Origin: Stemphylium vesicarium
Taxonomy: Eukaryota; Ascomycota; Dothideomycetes; Pleosporales; Pleosporaceae
DNA length: 64,000 bases
Reading direction: 5' to 3'
Assembly: GCA_004380135.1 (NCBI GenBank)
Contig: QXCR01000021.1
Coordinates: 124,001-188,000, forward strand
Shown here: positions 1 to 12,744 of the stretch, in pieces
Layout of the letters: each line of letters opens with the position of its first letter
Position numbering within the stretch: the first letter of the stretch is position 1
Program-made: the position numbers and the translations under genes
Notes under the pieces: model-generated
The model's database searches: none
Told to the model about the DNA's origin: nothing
Seen by the model: only the letters and a program-made list of their open reading frames with translations

Positions 1-35
1 CCTTGCGCATCTTCTTTTCACCTCTAGTCGCGATA

Positions 36-808
36 ATGGACGACCCGGGTTTGTTACGTCTCAGACACTTCTTGATTTCGCTGACACGAGATTGACAGTC
101 AAAGAGATTCCCGCGGTGATCCACTTGCTCACACAGTCACCGCCATCCCTTCAACGCGCGACGATTGAAAAGTACTTTACCCCCGATGCCGCTTTCTCGC
201 ATCCGTTTTGCCGGACATGGAGCGGGCCCAATTCTCGCTGGCTGGTTCAGGCTACCTACCGCTGGTACAAGATCATGAGTCCGCGGATTGATCTGACGGT
301 GCAGAGTGTTGGTACGTTGTGTACCAAAGACACGGGTTCTAGGCCGAACACGAGCTGACGATTACCGACAGCATTCGATGAAGCAAACCTCACGCTCTAC
401 GTAACCATCTTCCAAATCTTCCGCATATGGGCCGTTCCCTTTTACTACGCGCCTGTCCGCCTCACCACTGTGCTCAGCTTGCGCCACTCGCCTTCGATGG
501 GCAAATATTACATTGAGAAGCAAGACGATCTATACCAGGTGGATCAGTGGATACGGTTCATCGTACCAGGTGGCTGGATGCTGGTCTGGCTATGGCAAGC
601 CTGGGCGACGTTGTTCTGCGTTCTCGGCATGTGGCTGCTATGGCCTGTAACATGGATTGAGGAGAACTGGGGCTGGGGAGAGGGTGTTGGGATAGATAGT
701 AGCACACAAGTGAAGATGGGAGAGAAGGAGGGTGAGGTCAGGAGCGACGGATTGGGAAAAGACGAGGTCTTAGGTAAGACGAAGTTAAGAGGCAAGGTCC
801 TTGGATAA
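36..808 (+). CDS. SigF-like NTF2-like domain protein
   Basis: Three exons: 36-48, 99-311 and 372-808, giving 220 aa. The start ATG lies in a 13-nt exon (MDDP plus one base). Intron 1 (49-98) runs from GTTTGT to GACAG with a CTGAC branch point; intron 2 (312-371) starts GTACGT. The spliced N-terminus reads MDDPVKEIPAVIHLLTQ, followed by an NTF2-like fold segment (YFTPDAAFSHPFCR, then RWLVQATYRWYKIMSPRIDL) and a strongly hydrophobic Trp-rich stretch (PGGWMLVWLWQAW, then LGMWLLWPVTW) near residues 140-180 that is probably membrane-associated. This matches the fungal family annotated SigF-like NTF2-like; the cellular role is unknown. The tail after the hydrophobic part is charged and low in complexity. 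Expression data could settle the tiny first exon. Confidence 0.8.
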
Positions 809-2047
809 TTTTGGAAGCAATCGGACCAGTACGGTCTCTGTTTGACTCTTCGATACATGCATCGTTGTTTCGCAACCATGCGTTCTGTTCCGACCTTTCC
901 GGAACCCAAGCAATGGAGCAAGTATACAGAACTGCCTCCATGTGTCTCAATTCATTTATACGACTACTCATCAATAGCTCGAAATTCAGCAAGACTAAAC
1001 CCGAAGGCGTTCACAGCGATTTCCGTTCGCGGCTTGTCATGTGCTGTTCGTTACCCCCATGGCTCCATGCCGCACCTTTCTGACGTCGATAATAAGATAA
1101 GAATAGCGTTTCCCATCTGTGACGAACAAGAAACTGGCTCCGCCTTGGTGACATTTGCCTCGGTATCTATTTTAGCAATCTGTATTACCGCGTAGTTGAA
1201 ACAAAGCAAAATCCCATGCATGACTTCCATGTCGTCACAGTTCTGTTCGCCTTGAAGATGCGAAACTTTACGCGTAAATGCCTATGTTTGAGACATGGAG
1301 CCTGACATGAGCCGGGATCCCCAGCTCGGGATAGGGTGGAGATGCGAGGCTTGGTCCCAACTGGTTGAAGCACACTGTTCGTTGGAGGATCCTAGCCTTC
1401 GTTGCAGTAGTTCGTTGACGTGGCCTTGAGGAGGACGCTGCATGCAAAGTAAAGACAGCGAGGGCACTCGTTAGTGGCCAGGCCAGCTATACGGGATGCA
1501 TCATCAAAATGCGCGTCGATCGATTTAGCAGGAGGGTGGAAACGTGGTGGAAAACGACGGCTTCGGGCAGTAAGCCCACGTTGTGGGGAATGTCGCTTGA
1601 CGGCCTATATTCGACATCATTGGATAAGACCGCGCACTTCCGTTCCACACCGGGTTGACGGCCAACTTTCTCTGCATGTGCAAGGCGGTGACTTACTGGC
1701 TCATTCTTTCTGCTTTGGCTTCTTTCTGTTCGGCATGCGTTTCCTTCGTCTTCCACATGTTGCATTGCCATGATGATGGCACACACCAGCAGTGACAATC
1801 CGCAGGCCTCAAACCGTTCCACGACAGACACCGTTTGCTTGATTTGTTCTTCTCAGCCTCTCTCGTCACACAACGTGTGCCATTGATCGCTTCAGTATGC
1901 AAGGAGTCGCACGCTGCTTTACAACCCATAAAACCATTCCATCTGCGGCAGGTCCACCTCCACGAGGCCATCGCCAGCAATACCAGACCCATTGACACAA
2001 GCGCGGCTTCCGCTGACGATAGCTGAACCCCGCAACAACTACGTAGC
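809..2047. other. Intergenic region
   Basis: About 1.2 kb between two plus-strand genes. Short ORFs exist on both strands, but none shows a recognisable domain or a clean splice pattern. It presumably holds the 3' UTR of the NTF2-like gene and the promoter of the DUF6594 gene. Confidence 0.5.
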
Positions 2048-4507
2048 ATGGTGGGTAGATAATAAAACAATGTCTTTTTCAGAATCGTCTCCTTGATCGC
2101 TATCGAGACTGACTAGAACCCGTTGTGTTGTAGTCGGACCACACTGCTTCATTGGAGGGCACACAATCACCTTCACGGCGCCGCACTCCTCCCGCAGACG
2201 ATCCGCAATACCACTACGAGAGCTTCAAAGACACAGAACCCGGTGCGGTTGCTAGTGCACCCCACACTCGACGTCGACCATCACGGACCAGTTCGGGCAC
2301 CAAAGGTTCCCCGCTCTCAGCCTCCCCGCCATACGGTGACGACCAAAACGATAGCGACAGGAAAGCCAAGCCACCTCGCAATACCTTGAAGAAACTTCTC
2401 AGACGTGACTCGCATCAAGGCGACATCACGCCTTCGTCACGGGGTAGGCAAGAGGAGCTTGAAGAAGAGGGAAGTAACGTTGGATACATACCCCGGCTCG
2501 GTCAAATACGAGAAAGGAAGACGAGCATGCCAACAAGACGCAGAGGGAGCTCTGCTGTCAGCTCCTCAGGTCAGCCGAAAGCTCTTCGTCGTCGACACAC
2601 AGAAGACAGTGCTGTGAGCCGCTCACGCGTGCAACGAAAACACAGCTCCCAGCAGCGGCACGGCGGAAAACTTGCCGAACTGTCCGAACCGTCGTCAGCC
2701 TCCAGTGTATCACAGCAATCCAGTACTTCGAGTGGGAGTAATTCAACTGTCACCACCTTGCAATCGCGGGCCGAACACAGCCCTGTATACCATTACGAGG
2801 CGACTGAAAACATGCAGAGTGTTCCAATGGAAAGCTATCAAATGAACAATGCTCATTCGGAAGTGTTCAAATATCTACAGTCTGGAAGCGCACCGGGAAG
2901 TCCCACGCCCACAGATCTCTTGGCCATGCCACCCTCAACGATTGCCTCATCATCATCCTCGTCTTCGGGTGACACACAGCTGGACGACGGGCGGTCTTCC
3001 ATAATGGGAGACTCCCAAAATACCACCGTCTCCGAGAACACCTCACAAACATCAGCAGACAGAACTGATTCAGTAGGTTCTCTTCCATCAAACCAAGAGT
3101 TTCGTAAATTCAAGAAGCCGCTATATGCTAGCAGCTTTGTGCATGGTCCTGGAGACGCGAACGAAGAGCCACCAGAGGAGAGTGAGGGGGGTGAAGACAG
3201 TTACACGGAGAGCGAGGGAGAGCCAGAGAACGATGAAAAGCCCCCAAAGGTCACAACTGAAGCACCCCCTCCTCCACGCGCGCCTTCTGTGGCCTCTCGC
3301 AGGAGCGACTCTCATGCCAGCCGTCTCAAAAAACAAGAACGCGAGCTCGCCAACCACATTCTGAAGACACCAAAGCCGCAAAAGGCTTTCCAGTTCAACG
3401 CGGGGGCACCTGCTCATGTCTATCCACCCATGCCCATGTACAGCCCCAAGGCATACTCAGTCGCCTCTCCATCTGTCGTCAATGCAACACCCAACCCACC
3501 ACAGGCATGGCCGCCTATGCATTCGTTTCCAACTCCACTGGCAATCGGATATGCGCCTCATCAATCCCCAGAAGTTGCGCACGCATATCCACAGAGTGTG
3601 GTTCAGCAGATGCCTCCGCCATTCCCGCCTCAGTCAGGGCGACTACCAAATTACCAGCAACATGCCCCGAATCCCAACCAGAGCAAACCTCCGATGTCGG
3701 GCTACGAGCTCCTAGCCAACGAGCTTAGTGCGCCACCACAGGATGACCCTCGACCAAGGGGTATCGTACCCATGTACCGTAAGTTTGAGCATCTCAACCA
3801 CAGGGTGTTGTTGCACCTACAGGATGAGACGGCGCAGCTTGAAGAGGAGCTTCGTCATCTAGACAGGTGTATAGCGCAGATGTCGCCCAAGGACGCGTCA
3901 GGGTATGCGTACCCTGCGTCTAGACGAAACGACGCACGCTACGGAGGAGAAATGCACTTCAAGAGGACCGAACTCCTGGGTCGGATCTTTCAGAAGCTAG
4001 AGCAGTACAGTAAGTGTGGCCCATCTTTGCACGACCCGAGCAAAAGTGCCAGGGCAACAGATCAGTCCGAGATCGTCGATACTACCGTTGACCAGTCCTC
4101 GCTGACTCAATCTAGACAAGGCCCTGACTTCGTTTAACAACGTTTCAAGGGATCTCAACCCTGCGAGCCCAGAGGATATACGGGCTTATCGTGAATGGAT
4201 GGACGAACACGAACCCGTCGATTACACCGAATCGCAATACCTCGAGCGAGACTCTGACCTCGTAGCAATTCCACGAAAGGCGTCCATCAGCCCCGCTAAA
4301 GAGGCCGGACAACACCGCTCAGTTGGAGTTTGGTTCCCGCTAATACTCGTCTTACCCCTCATGGCGTTCGCAATAGTTCCGAGCCTGGTGGGACGTCTCG
4401 TCGTTATCGTGCTTATCGTTGGGGCAGGACTAAAGATGGTCATGTCGGCACCTGAGCTGAAGAGCTACTTGTCCTCACAGGAGTGGACTGCTGCGGCATC
4501 AATGTAA
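2048..4507 (+). CDS. DUF6594 domain membrane protein
   Basis: The main exon is 2134-4009, followed by an intron at 4010-4115 (GTAAGT to TCTAG) and exon 4116-4507. The long N-terminal half is low-complexity, Ser/Pro/Arg-rich and probably disordered. The C-terminal third carries the DUF6594 core (GIVPMYRKFEHLNHRVLLHL, then a coiled coil with LEEELRHLDR, then RTELLGRIFQKLEQYNKAL) and ends in two transmembrane helices (WFPLILVLPLMAFAIV and VGRLVVIVLIVGAGL). DUF6594 proteins are common in filamentous ascomycetes and have no settled function. The 5' end is uncertain, because the large open frame has no ATG before about residue 127. The best solution I found is an exon consisting only of ATG (2048-2050) and an intron at 2051-2133, giving MSDHTASLEG and 756 aa in total. 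Confidence 0.8.
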
Positions 4508-7377
4508 GTGTTATCATCTCTTACGGTTGTTGCCCAATCACACTAGAAGCGGCCGACGTCGTGACGTCTGCGTCGGCCAGACCCAATCAAGGTTCGCGGG
4601 GTTACGAAAAAGCCCGCGGACACAAGATGCGGAGCGGAGTGCTTGTGAAATGTTCTCGTCACATCAATGGGCCGTTCGGTTATGAGACGGTGTGAAAGTA
4701 GAGTACATCAAAGACGTTTCCGCCAATGTTTACCCGGTGGAAAGGGTGTTACGCACCTCACGCACACTTCCTAACCGTTTCCTGAGGGGAATGCTGCGGT
4801 TGAAGAAGAAGAAGCTAACGCAGGCAGTTATTTCGGGCTGAATGTGCTCCTTGCAGCCGTAGTGCGCTGACCCAACTGACTCGCAGGCGCACTTCGCGCC
4901 ATGCAAGCGGAGAGTGGTTTGGCGCGGTGATCGCCATCGTTTTCGGGCGCACGGGGCTCAGGCACACTGCTCGTCGTGGTGTCAAGCACACGCACCCGTC
5001 CAATCTGGCCGAGATCGCGACAAGTGTGGAGTTGTTCCGTTTCCCGTTCTGCAGCCAATTTGTCTGTCGCGCATGGCGTCATGTGCCCATGAATCGGGTT
5101 ATTTATTTTTTCTTACTTTCTGCATTGGGGTTCGCAAGGTGTTCAGTCTATACGTCGGCACGGGGCGGCGCACATTGATGGATAGTGCTTAGAAGAGGGT
5201 GTGCAGCGACTGGGGCTAGGAAAAGTCGCTCAGATTGGCGTTCGGCAAGATTTTGGTCGGGATAATCTTTGAAGCTAAATCCATGTCCTAGGGTCCACGG
5301 GAAAGCAGTTTCCCGTCAGCGGGCGCACTGCCGAGCTACATTCACAGGCGTGGCGCCTGAGTCGGCAGCAGGATCAAGTCAATATCAATTTGAAGGATTG
5401 GAGCATGGCGTGACTCCGACAGGCTGCTGCAGACGGGCGGAGGGTATACGAGGCTTTCATGACGACACTAATAGATAGGTCGCGCTTTTGGTAGTGGCCC
5501 CGCTGGTCACAATTCTGTGGCGCAGTTGTATTGGTAGTAATGGTCTAGGAGGCACTAGTGATAGTTATCAGACGGGTTGCGATGGGAGTCGTGTCCGACG
5601 TGCGTGCCACCTACGTTTCTGCTTGATGAGATCTGGAGATATTCATCGGACCGAAAAGTATTGAGTGAAGCACGGCGCTGATCAGTGACGAAATGTTTAT
5701 CAGTTGTCGACGACGACGACGACAGTAAACTCAATTACGGCCATGGTCCGACGAGGAGGGCGGCGTTGAATCCTTCAACGTGTGCTCGGACACCCAGATC
5801 CTATGCCCTTGTTCATCGAGACGGACACTTCGCCTGCAATTTGGGGGATAGCAGGAGTGTGCTTTGGATGGATGGGACGCATGCAGCGGCTGCGCGTGCG
5901 ACGACCCTTGGTGACTGTCAGTCGGCACGCCAGGGCCACCTCCACATGTCGTGCAACGGCATTGCCGTGGGTTGCACGCCCAAACAGGGCGCGTGTAGAA
6001 GCCGTGGTTTTCTCTGGCCGGCAATGCCTCAGAAAGATGGATGCACGCAAAACACTCTCATGCATATGGATCAGCAGCAACGTCGGCGCAGCACCCGCTA
6101 GTTGCTTGATGGCTGACGGCCGGATGCCGAAAGTCAAATCATGGTGGCTATGGACGTGGTCGCGATGGTGGCGGTCGTCGAGGTTCGCTAGTCTGCTAGC
6201 CAGGAACGAGCGGCGTCGCTTGGGGGCGGACCTTGGCTCGTTTGGGTGGCAGAGGATCGGGGTTCAGGGGAAATTGAGCGGCAGCTGACCAGAGTTTCAG
6301 AAGCCGCCTGTCCTGTGGGAGGCAGACCCTGCTCCAGTGCTGTGCGCCCCTTGTGAAGGTCGCCGGGCTAACTGCCTCTGGTCTCGACAGTTGCTGCAAC
6401 AATACATTCACCCACACATAGACACAGGCCGCCGTTGTTGCCATCATCGACCGCTTGCTCGCTCGCTCGCTCGCTCGCCCTCTGGTCGTCGCCGTCAAAC
6501 GTCGCGTCCCACTCTCGCACCTGCAGCTGCGGCCTTGTGCATGCTGCTCTCCACACGCCCCGGCCCACTTCTCATCAGCTAGCCCATACCGACTCGAGCG
6601 ACTGAAACATCTGCTCCTTCCCGCCCATCCATCGCTCCTGTGCCCGGCGTCCTGAATTGCCAGAGCCGTATCAGCATACGCGACCGGCATCGCCATCACC
6701 ACGACCACGACCAAGACCACGACCACATCACACTATACACCCCACCCCACCCGCTCCACACCACTCACCTGCTCCCATCCTGCTCCTGCGTGTGCACTCG
6801 CCCTCTCAGCACGCCCCCATCACAGCAGCGCGCCGCTCTTCTGGAATGTCGCAGCCGCATCTCTGTCCACCACTCACCGTCTGAGCTCCCCCGCACCAGT
6901 CGCGCGCCCCCAGGACAGGACCCAGGACCCAGGACCCATCGCACCATTCAGCACCCGCCCACCAACGTTTCTGTCAACCAGCCCTCGCGAACCACTCGCG
7001 AGCCCCTCTCCTCCCCCCCCCCCCCGATAATTTCCAGCTGCATCCTACTCCTCGTTTCCGACACGCAGGTTCTCCTAATTAATTGCTAAACCTCGCTGCC
7101 ACAGACTCGCTGGACGGGCCCTCCCGCTGCAATTCCGCCGTAGACGCTGATCCAGGTCCACCCAACACGCCGCGCACAAAGAAAGTCTCCCCTTCGCCCC
7201 GACGCCTTTCCTCACAAAGCCCGGCCCTCTCGGCTCCTTTACTGCGACAGGCTCGTTCCCCTCTGTACCTGACACGTTCTTTTTCGCTGTTCCACTAGCA
7301 CCACGGAGATTAGCGTCGCTACACACGCTCCCTATCTGGCTCTGATCGCAGCCCACCGCCCCCCGGCCGCTCTCAGC
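4508..7377. other. Long intergenic/promoter region of the RasGAP gene
   Basis: About 2.9 kb without a recognisable gene. The stretch from about 6330 to 7377 is pyrimidine-rich and probably the promoter and long 5' UTR of the RasGAP gene. It includes a CTCG tetranucleotide run (about 6453-6478) and a C13 homopolymer (7013-7025). A short GAC run lies near 5707-5722. ORFs of up to 176 aa are low-complexity and unconvincing. Confidence 0.5.
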
Positions 7378-9921
7378 ATGGCAGTATCAATGCTACATGC
7401 TCCCTCACGGGCATCGACATCCTCTTCATCGTCCTTCATACCTGTCTCCCGCCAAAACACCATGTCGTCGCATGATGGATCGCGCTCGGTGCGCCAATCC
7501 AAGCGCTACTCCGTCACGGCCTTGTACCTGTCCATGTCCGCAAAGGACAAGGAGCTCGAGATTGAGGATGACCTGGCAAGAGGTACGATCCCACATGCCA
7601 CGCGCTCGTACTGTTGTAAGCTAATTGGCCGCAGCTCAGAAGATATTGCGAGAACTCAAGTCCAAGATCTCGTCGCAATCCAAGAAGAACTTCGTCCTCG
7701 AGAAAGACGTGCGATACCTCGACTCGCGGATAGCCTTGCTTATTCAGAACCGCATGGCATTGGAAGAGGTACGTCACGGTGCTTATCGCGCATGCACAAT
7801 ATGTCCTAACCATACGCGCAGCAAAACGAAGTCGCAGACCACCTCGCAGACGGCCTCGAACTCCAGGAAGGTTTCTTCCCCAACGACGAAAAGACGCAGA
7901 AATACGGCAACCTGCTCTTCCTCCTCCAGTCCGAACCTCGGCACATTGCCCACCTATGCCGACTCGTCTCCATGGCCGAGATCGATGCGCTACTACAAAC
8001 AGTCATGTTCACAATCTATGGAAACCAGTACGAGAGTCGAGAAGAGCATTTGCTCTTGACTATGTTTCAGGTACGTTGCGCGTCCAGGTTTTGGACATCA
8101 TAGCTAACCTTGTTATAGTCGGTCCTCACGTATCAGTTTGACAACACCCCAGACTATAGTTCGCTTCTGCGCGCCAACACCCCGGTCTCGCGCATGATGA
8201 CCACATATACCCGGAGAGGACCTGGCCAGAGCTACCTCAAGGTTGTCTTGCAAGACAGCATCAACTCGCTCATAGAGCTCAAGGATCTTGATCTGGAAAT
8301 CAACCCACTCAAGGTGTACGAGAAGATGGTTACCGAGCTTGAAATCCAGGGCAACCTGCCACCAAACCTACCAAAGGGTGTGACCGCAGAGCAAGCGGCC
8401 GAGAACGAGACGGTGCAAAACATCATTACGCCGCGAGTAAACATGCTCATGGAGATTGCCAACAACTTCCTCACAACTATCATCAAAGGCCTCGACGAGA
8501 CGCCATATGGTATTCGCTGGATCTGCAAACAGATTCGAAGTCTGTCAAGACGAAAGTACCCTGACGCCCAGGACCAGACCATCTGCACGCTCATCGGCGG
8601 CTTCTTTTTCCTACGCTTCATCAACCCTGCCATCGTCACGCCAAGATCATATATGCTCATCGATGTCCTGCCAGCGGAGAACCCCAAGCGCACATTGACG
8701 TACATTGCGAAGATGCTTCAAAATCTTGCCAACAAGCCCTCGTATGCGAAAGAGCCGTATATGGTGAAACTGCAGCCGTTCATTCACCAGAACAAAGAGC
8801 GCATCAACAAGTTCCTTCTTGATCTCTGCGAAGTTCAAGATTTCTATGACACTTTGGAAATGGACAATTATGTTGCATTATCAAAGAAGGATCTTGAGCT
8901 TTCTATCACGCTCAACGAAGTATATGCCACGCATTCGCTACTAGAGCGACATGCGGCAGAACTCGTAAGCTCGAACTACGCCAATCACGACCACCAACAG
9001 ACTAATCTTGTACAGGCAAAAGAGGACAGTTCGCATCTGGGCGTTATTCTCCAAGAACTGGGGTCAGCACCTGCTCAACTTCCGCGAAAAGAGAACAGAG
9101 CCATCAACCTTCCGTTGTTCAGCAAGTGGGAGACACCGCTAGATGACCTTACAGCTGCGCTCGACATTACCCAGGAGGAGATCTTCTTCATGGAGGCAAA
9201 ATCCACATTCGTCATGATCCTTCGGTCACTGCCTGCAAACTCGTCAATTACACGACGACCGTTGAGGCTGGACAGGATTGCCGAAGCGGCAGCCACAACC
9301 AAAAACGATTCTGTCATGGTCAAGAAGGGTATCCGCAGCATTGAGCTACTCAGCCAACTGCAGGATCTCGGTGTGATTGACAAAGAAGACGGCTTCTCCC
9401 TGCTCCGAGACGAAGTCGAGCAAGAGCTTGTCCACTTGGGCTCCATGAAGGAGAAGGTGATTGAGGAGACCAGGAAGCTTGAGGAAGTATTCCGCACAAT
9501 CCGAGACCACAACGGGTTCCTTGTCAGCCAGCTCGACACATACAAATCATACCTGCACAACGTACGCAGTCAGTCTGAGGGAAAGACAAGGAAACAGCAA
9601 AAACACCAGGTCTTGGGCCCGTACAAGTTTACTCACCAGCAGCTCGAAAGAGAGGGAGTGATTCAGAAGAGCAATGTTCCGGAGAATAGGAGAGCCAACA
9701 TCTACTTCAACTTTACGAGCCCGCTACCCGGTACTTTTGTCATCTCCCTGCACTACAAAGGCCGAAACCGCGGTCTTCTCGAGCTAGATCTCAAGCTAGA
9801 CGATCTTCTTGAGATGCAAAAGGACAACCAAGAGGACCTGGACCTTGAATACGTCCAGTTCAACGTAAGCAAGGTGTTGGTCCTTCTTAACAAGCGTTTC
9901 GCCAGGAAGAAGGGATGGTAG
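7378..9921 (+). CDS. gapA: Ras GTPase-activating protein (Gap1/GapA type)
   Basis: Four exons (7378-7582, 7635-7768, 7822-8070, 8119-9921) encode 796 aa. All three introns are 48-53 bp with GTACG donors. The protein has a short basic, Ser-rich N-terminus, a coiled-coil region, a RasGAP catalytic domain and a C-terminal RasGAP_C/IQGAP-C-like domain. The catalytic domain contains a likely arginine finger, R214 in [11 protein letters not shown], and the signature FLRFINPA near residues 360-367. IQGAPs lack a working arginine finger and add IQ and calponin repeats; neither applies here, so this is a true GAP that should switch Ras off by stimulating GTP hydrolysis, as in S. pombe Gap1 and Aspergillus GapA. 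In fungi this pathway controls polarity and conidiation. The name is by family resemblance. Confidence 0.92.
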
Positions 9922-11235
9922 ATTCGTCTTCTCCCAGCGCGCGACACGTCACGAAAAATCTACGATACCCCCGATTGTTACTATGTATTCCCCGCTGTTT
10001 GACGCCCAGCCCAAGCCATCCTTACGCTCTCATTTCCCCTACCAAATTTCCAATCTCTACGAACCATTCATACGCATCTCGGCGCCGGAGTATAGGAGTA
10101 CATTGGGCGCTTTTGGAGGATACCCTTGGTGGTACAGACGAGTCGTGTAGCATCGTCATGTTGGGCGGTTTTGATCAGCCACTAAAATGTGGAGGGTCCG
10201 GTTTCCTTTGGGTCTTGCTATTTGCAATGGCGGTATTTGATAGCAAGCGTGCTGTTATGCAACTTTTCTCTTTCTTTTCTTTCTTACCTCTTCATAGTCT
10301 CTCGCTCCTAATACGCATGTTGCACACACTTTGAGGGATGGGCAGCTAGTTGGAGGGGGTTCAGCGTGTCCGAATGGCGTTTTTTTTTTTAATCTAGTTT
10401 ATACTGTTGGTGGATCTAGTATATGTGCTGCTGTCTTTTTTTGGGTTTCGGCAGGACCGAGTTATCTCGTTGTGTTAGTTCTGCGAGCGATATCCCAATG
10501 TACGATATGGAATGCGAATTGGTGTTTATAGGCAAAGCGTAGTTTGACAATGCGCATATGTTTAATCGACTGGTATTGGGCTAATCGGCTCCTGCTTTGA
10601 CACGATTGTTTTTTGTCACTGCGTGCATGAGGTCGAATGACAACATGGTCGGAAATATTGCGTTGTCGACGCTGCGTGCAGCATGCTCGGTGCAATTACT
10701 AGTGGCCCGATAATGGTGCCTCCAAGGTTGTCTCCGTTCTCCCTTCGGGGCTGATACGCGTAGCACTACGTCACATAAGCGTCCATATAACCGAGCATCC
10801 ATCGCAGCGTATCTCTCACATGTCATACAGTAGCTCTTCTGTACCGGCTGTCGTCGGGTGTGTGTTGCTGTTCTACACAAGCATGACGATTGTCCGATAA
10901 GAAGATAACGACGACGCCCATGTAACAAGTATGCGTACATGACGCTACCCTCTTTGCGTATACACACCTCATGCACACATCATGCACGCAGCACGGGTGC
11001 CTGTCACACGTACACGCTCTCCACCCGCACTAAATCGTCTAATCCCGGAACGATCGTCAGGCGGAAGCAGTGTGGAGGGCTCTGATTGGCTGGCCTACAC
11101 GCCTCACTGCCTGCGCGGGTTGGGGTCGGGGGAGGAGGAGGAGTCAGACGAGGCTGCTGCGGACTACGGGCTACGAATGTGGGCTCCGGTGTGTTCCTTT
11201 CGTTTCCTCTTCCTCCTCTCTCTTGCTCTTACTCT

Positions 11236-11297
<62 letters not shown>

Positions 11298-11434
11298 ATC
11301 GTGTGTTGTAAACTGTCTCGTTGCTAAGACTGCTTTGTTTCACTTTCTCGGGTGTTACGGATATATCTCTACCATCTCATCTCTCTTATCTACTACTGTT
11401 ACCACTTTACTTACTTACTTGTACTTGCGGAACC
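9922..11434. other. Intergenic region with CT microsatellite
   Basis: Holds the RasGAP 3' UTR (T-runs near 10380-10392 and 10436-10443) and the promoter of the next gene. ORFs of up to 139 aa here show no recognisable domain. Confidence 0.5.
11239..11292 (+). repeat. (CT)27 microsatellite
   Basis: Twenty-seven uninterrupted CT units, seen directly. It lies about 140 bp upstream of the ATG at 11435 and so probably within the promoter or 5' leader of that gene. Confidence 0.97.
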
Positions 11435-12073
11435 ATGTCTTCTTCCTCGTCCACCGCTATTGCTATCCCGAGGCGCAAGGGAAAGCACCCGGCTGCGTCC
11501 CGCTACTCGGTCGATTCGTCGTCGTCTGCCTCCTCCACGCCGAGCACGCCGACAAACTACAAGTTCACACCGAGCGGGAACCGCTTCGAGTATGGGAGCT
11601 ATGGCAGCAGCGCCTCGTCGACGCCGTCCAGTAGCCCGCAGTCGGCGAGCAGCATGAGGCGCAGGGAGAGTCTGATGAGTGCGACGTTCTCCAAGGCTGA
11701 GCATACGGTTATTAACGTTGGGGAGGAAGAATGCCCTCGATTGGTAGGTTTCTTGGTTCTGGGGTCGGCGTTGTGAGGCTGTGATGGCTGACTGGTGTGG
11801 CAGATTACTTGCGTCAAGGCTAGCCAGGGTTTCGATTGGAATCAAGGTATGTGCCTTCCTACATTCCGGATTCACTTTACTTCTTCGCAGCCATGTGTGC
11901 GAAATCACGTTGGAAGCAAAGCAAAGGAACGTGAACAGAACGCTGACTCGTATACAGAGATTTTCCTCCCGTCGTACGCCGACTACCACTTCGATGACCT
12001 CGAACGTCGCCAGGACCCCGTCCAGGATATCATACTCACGGATGAGGAGGTCAAGAACATGTTTCCCTCATAA
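11435..12073 (+). CDS. Small conserved fungal protein of unknown function
   Basis: Three exons (11435-11743, 11804-11846, 11958-12073) encode 155 aa. The first 100 residues are Ser/Thr/Pro-rich and probably disordered (SSSSTAIAIPRRKGK at the start). The C-terminal 60 residues look like a compact conserved module with ASQGFDWNQEIFLPSYADY, then DDLERRQDPVQDI, then LTDEEVKNMFPS. I recognise no domain. Intron 2 (11847-11957, 111 bp) has a good donor (GTATGT) and a CTGAC branch point before TATACAG, but it is a multiple of three and lacks stops, so a retained-intron form would also be translatable and 37 residues longer. A (CT)27 tract precedes the gene. Confidence 0.72.
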
Positions 12074-12744
12074 CCGGCCCGGCGCCTCCTCTCCCCTGCG
12101 CAGTGCATCGAAAGGCTGCGGCAGAGTAAATGGTGGGATTGGTAACGAGAAATGATAATGAGCTGTGGGATTTGACGTACATGTGCTTCGGCACTCTTTT
12201 TTATATCAGAATCGTGTTTATATGGGCTGGGAGCGGCGTTTGGCACGGTTTCAAGGCGTTGGTTGGGTGTACATTAGGGATTGGATTGCGGTGTTGCTTG
12301 CTGAATGCTTCACTCGCTGCTCAATGGGAGCACTTTGACACAACATTGATATACACATACTTACGAATGAAACACAAAATATACACAAAGCCTTCCCAGT
12401 TGCAATCTTGTCCGCGTCTGATATCCTGATGTGTTGCTTCACTACTTTGTCGAGGGAGCTGCTCTCTGGCCCCACACCTCGGCTGGAAACGGGGGCCTTA
12501 TCGATTAGGTGGGCGCTGCGCGGTCAATGTTCCGCGTCGCAAACAACACCAAAACAAACCCTCAGCGCCCACACTCGCACCGACGGATTCAGGACGACAG
12601 CACCACCCAGATACCAAATCCCTCAAAAATACATTCCAAAGGCTCTACACAACCCAAAAAAAAAACCGATACCCAAGCCCCCGCCAGTCTTCCCCAAGGG
12701 AACCGCCCACCCCCTCCAGCGCAAAACGCTCCCTCAACACCACC
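12074..12744. other. Intergenic region
   Basis: 3' UTR of the preceding gene and promoter of MIS14. It contains an A-run near 12656-12664. No gene seen. Confidence 0.5.

Noticed and set aside
6196..6726. 176-codon minus-strand ORF with a Val-rich start
   Set aside because: The hydrophobic start is an artefact of a GAC/GTC-rich repeat; the rest is low-complexity and lies in a promoter region.
9915..10334. 139-codon ORF directly after the RasGAP stop
   Set aside because: Lies in the probable 3' UTR; no start context or homology pattern.
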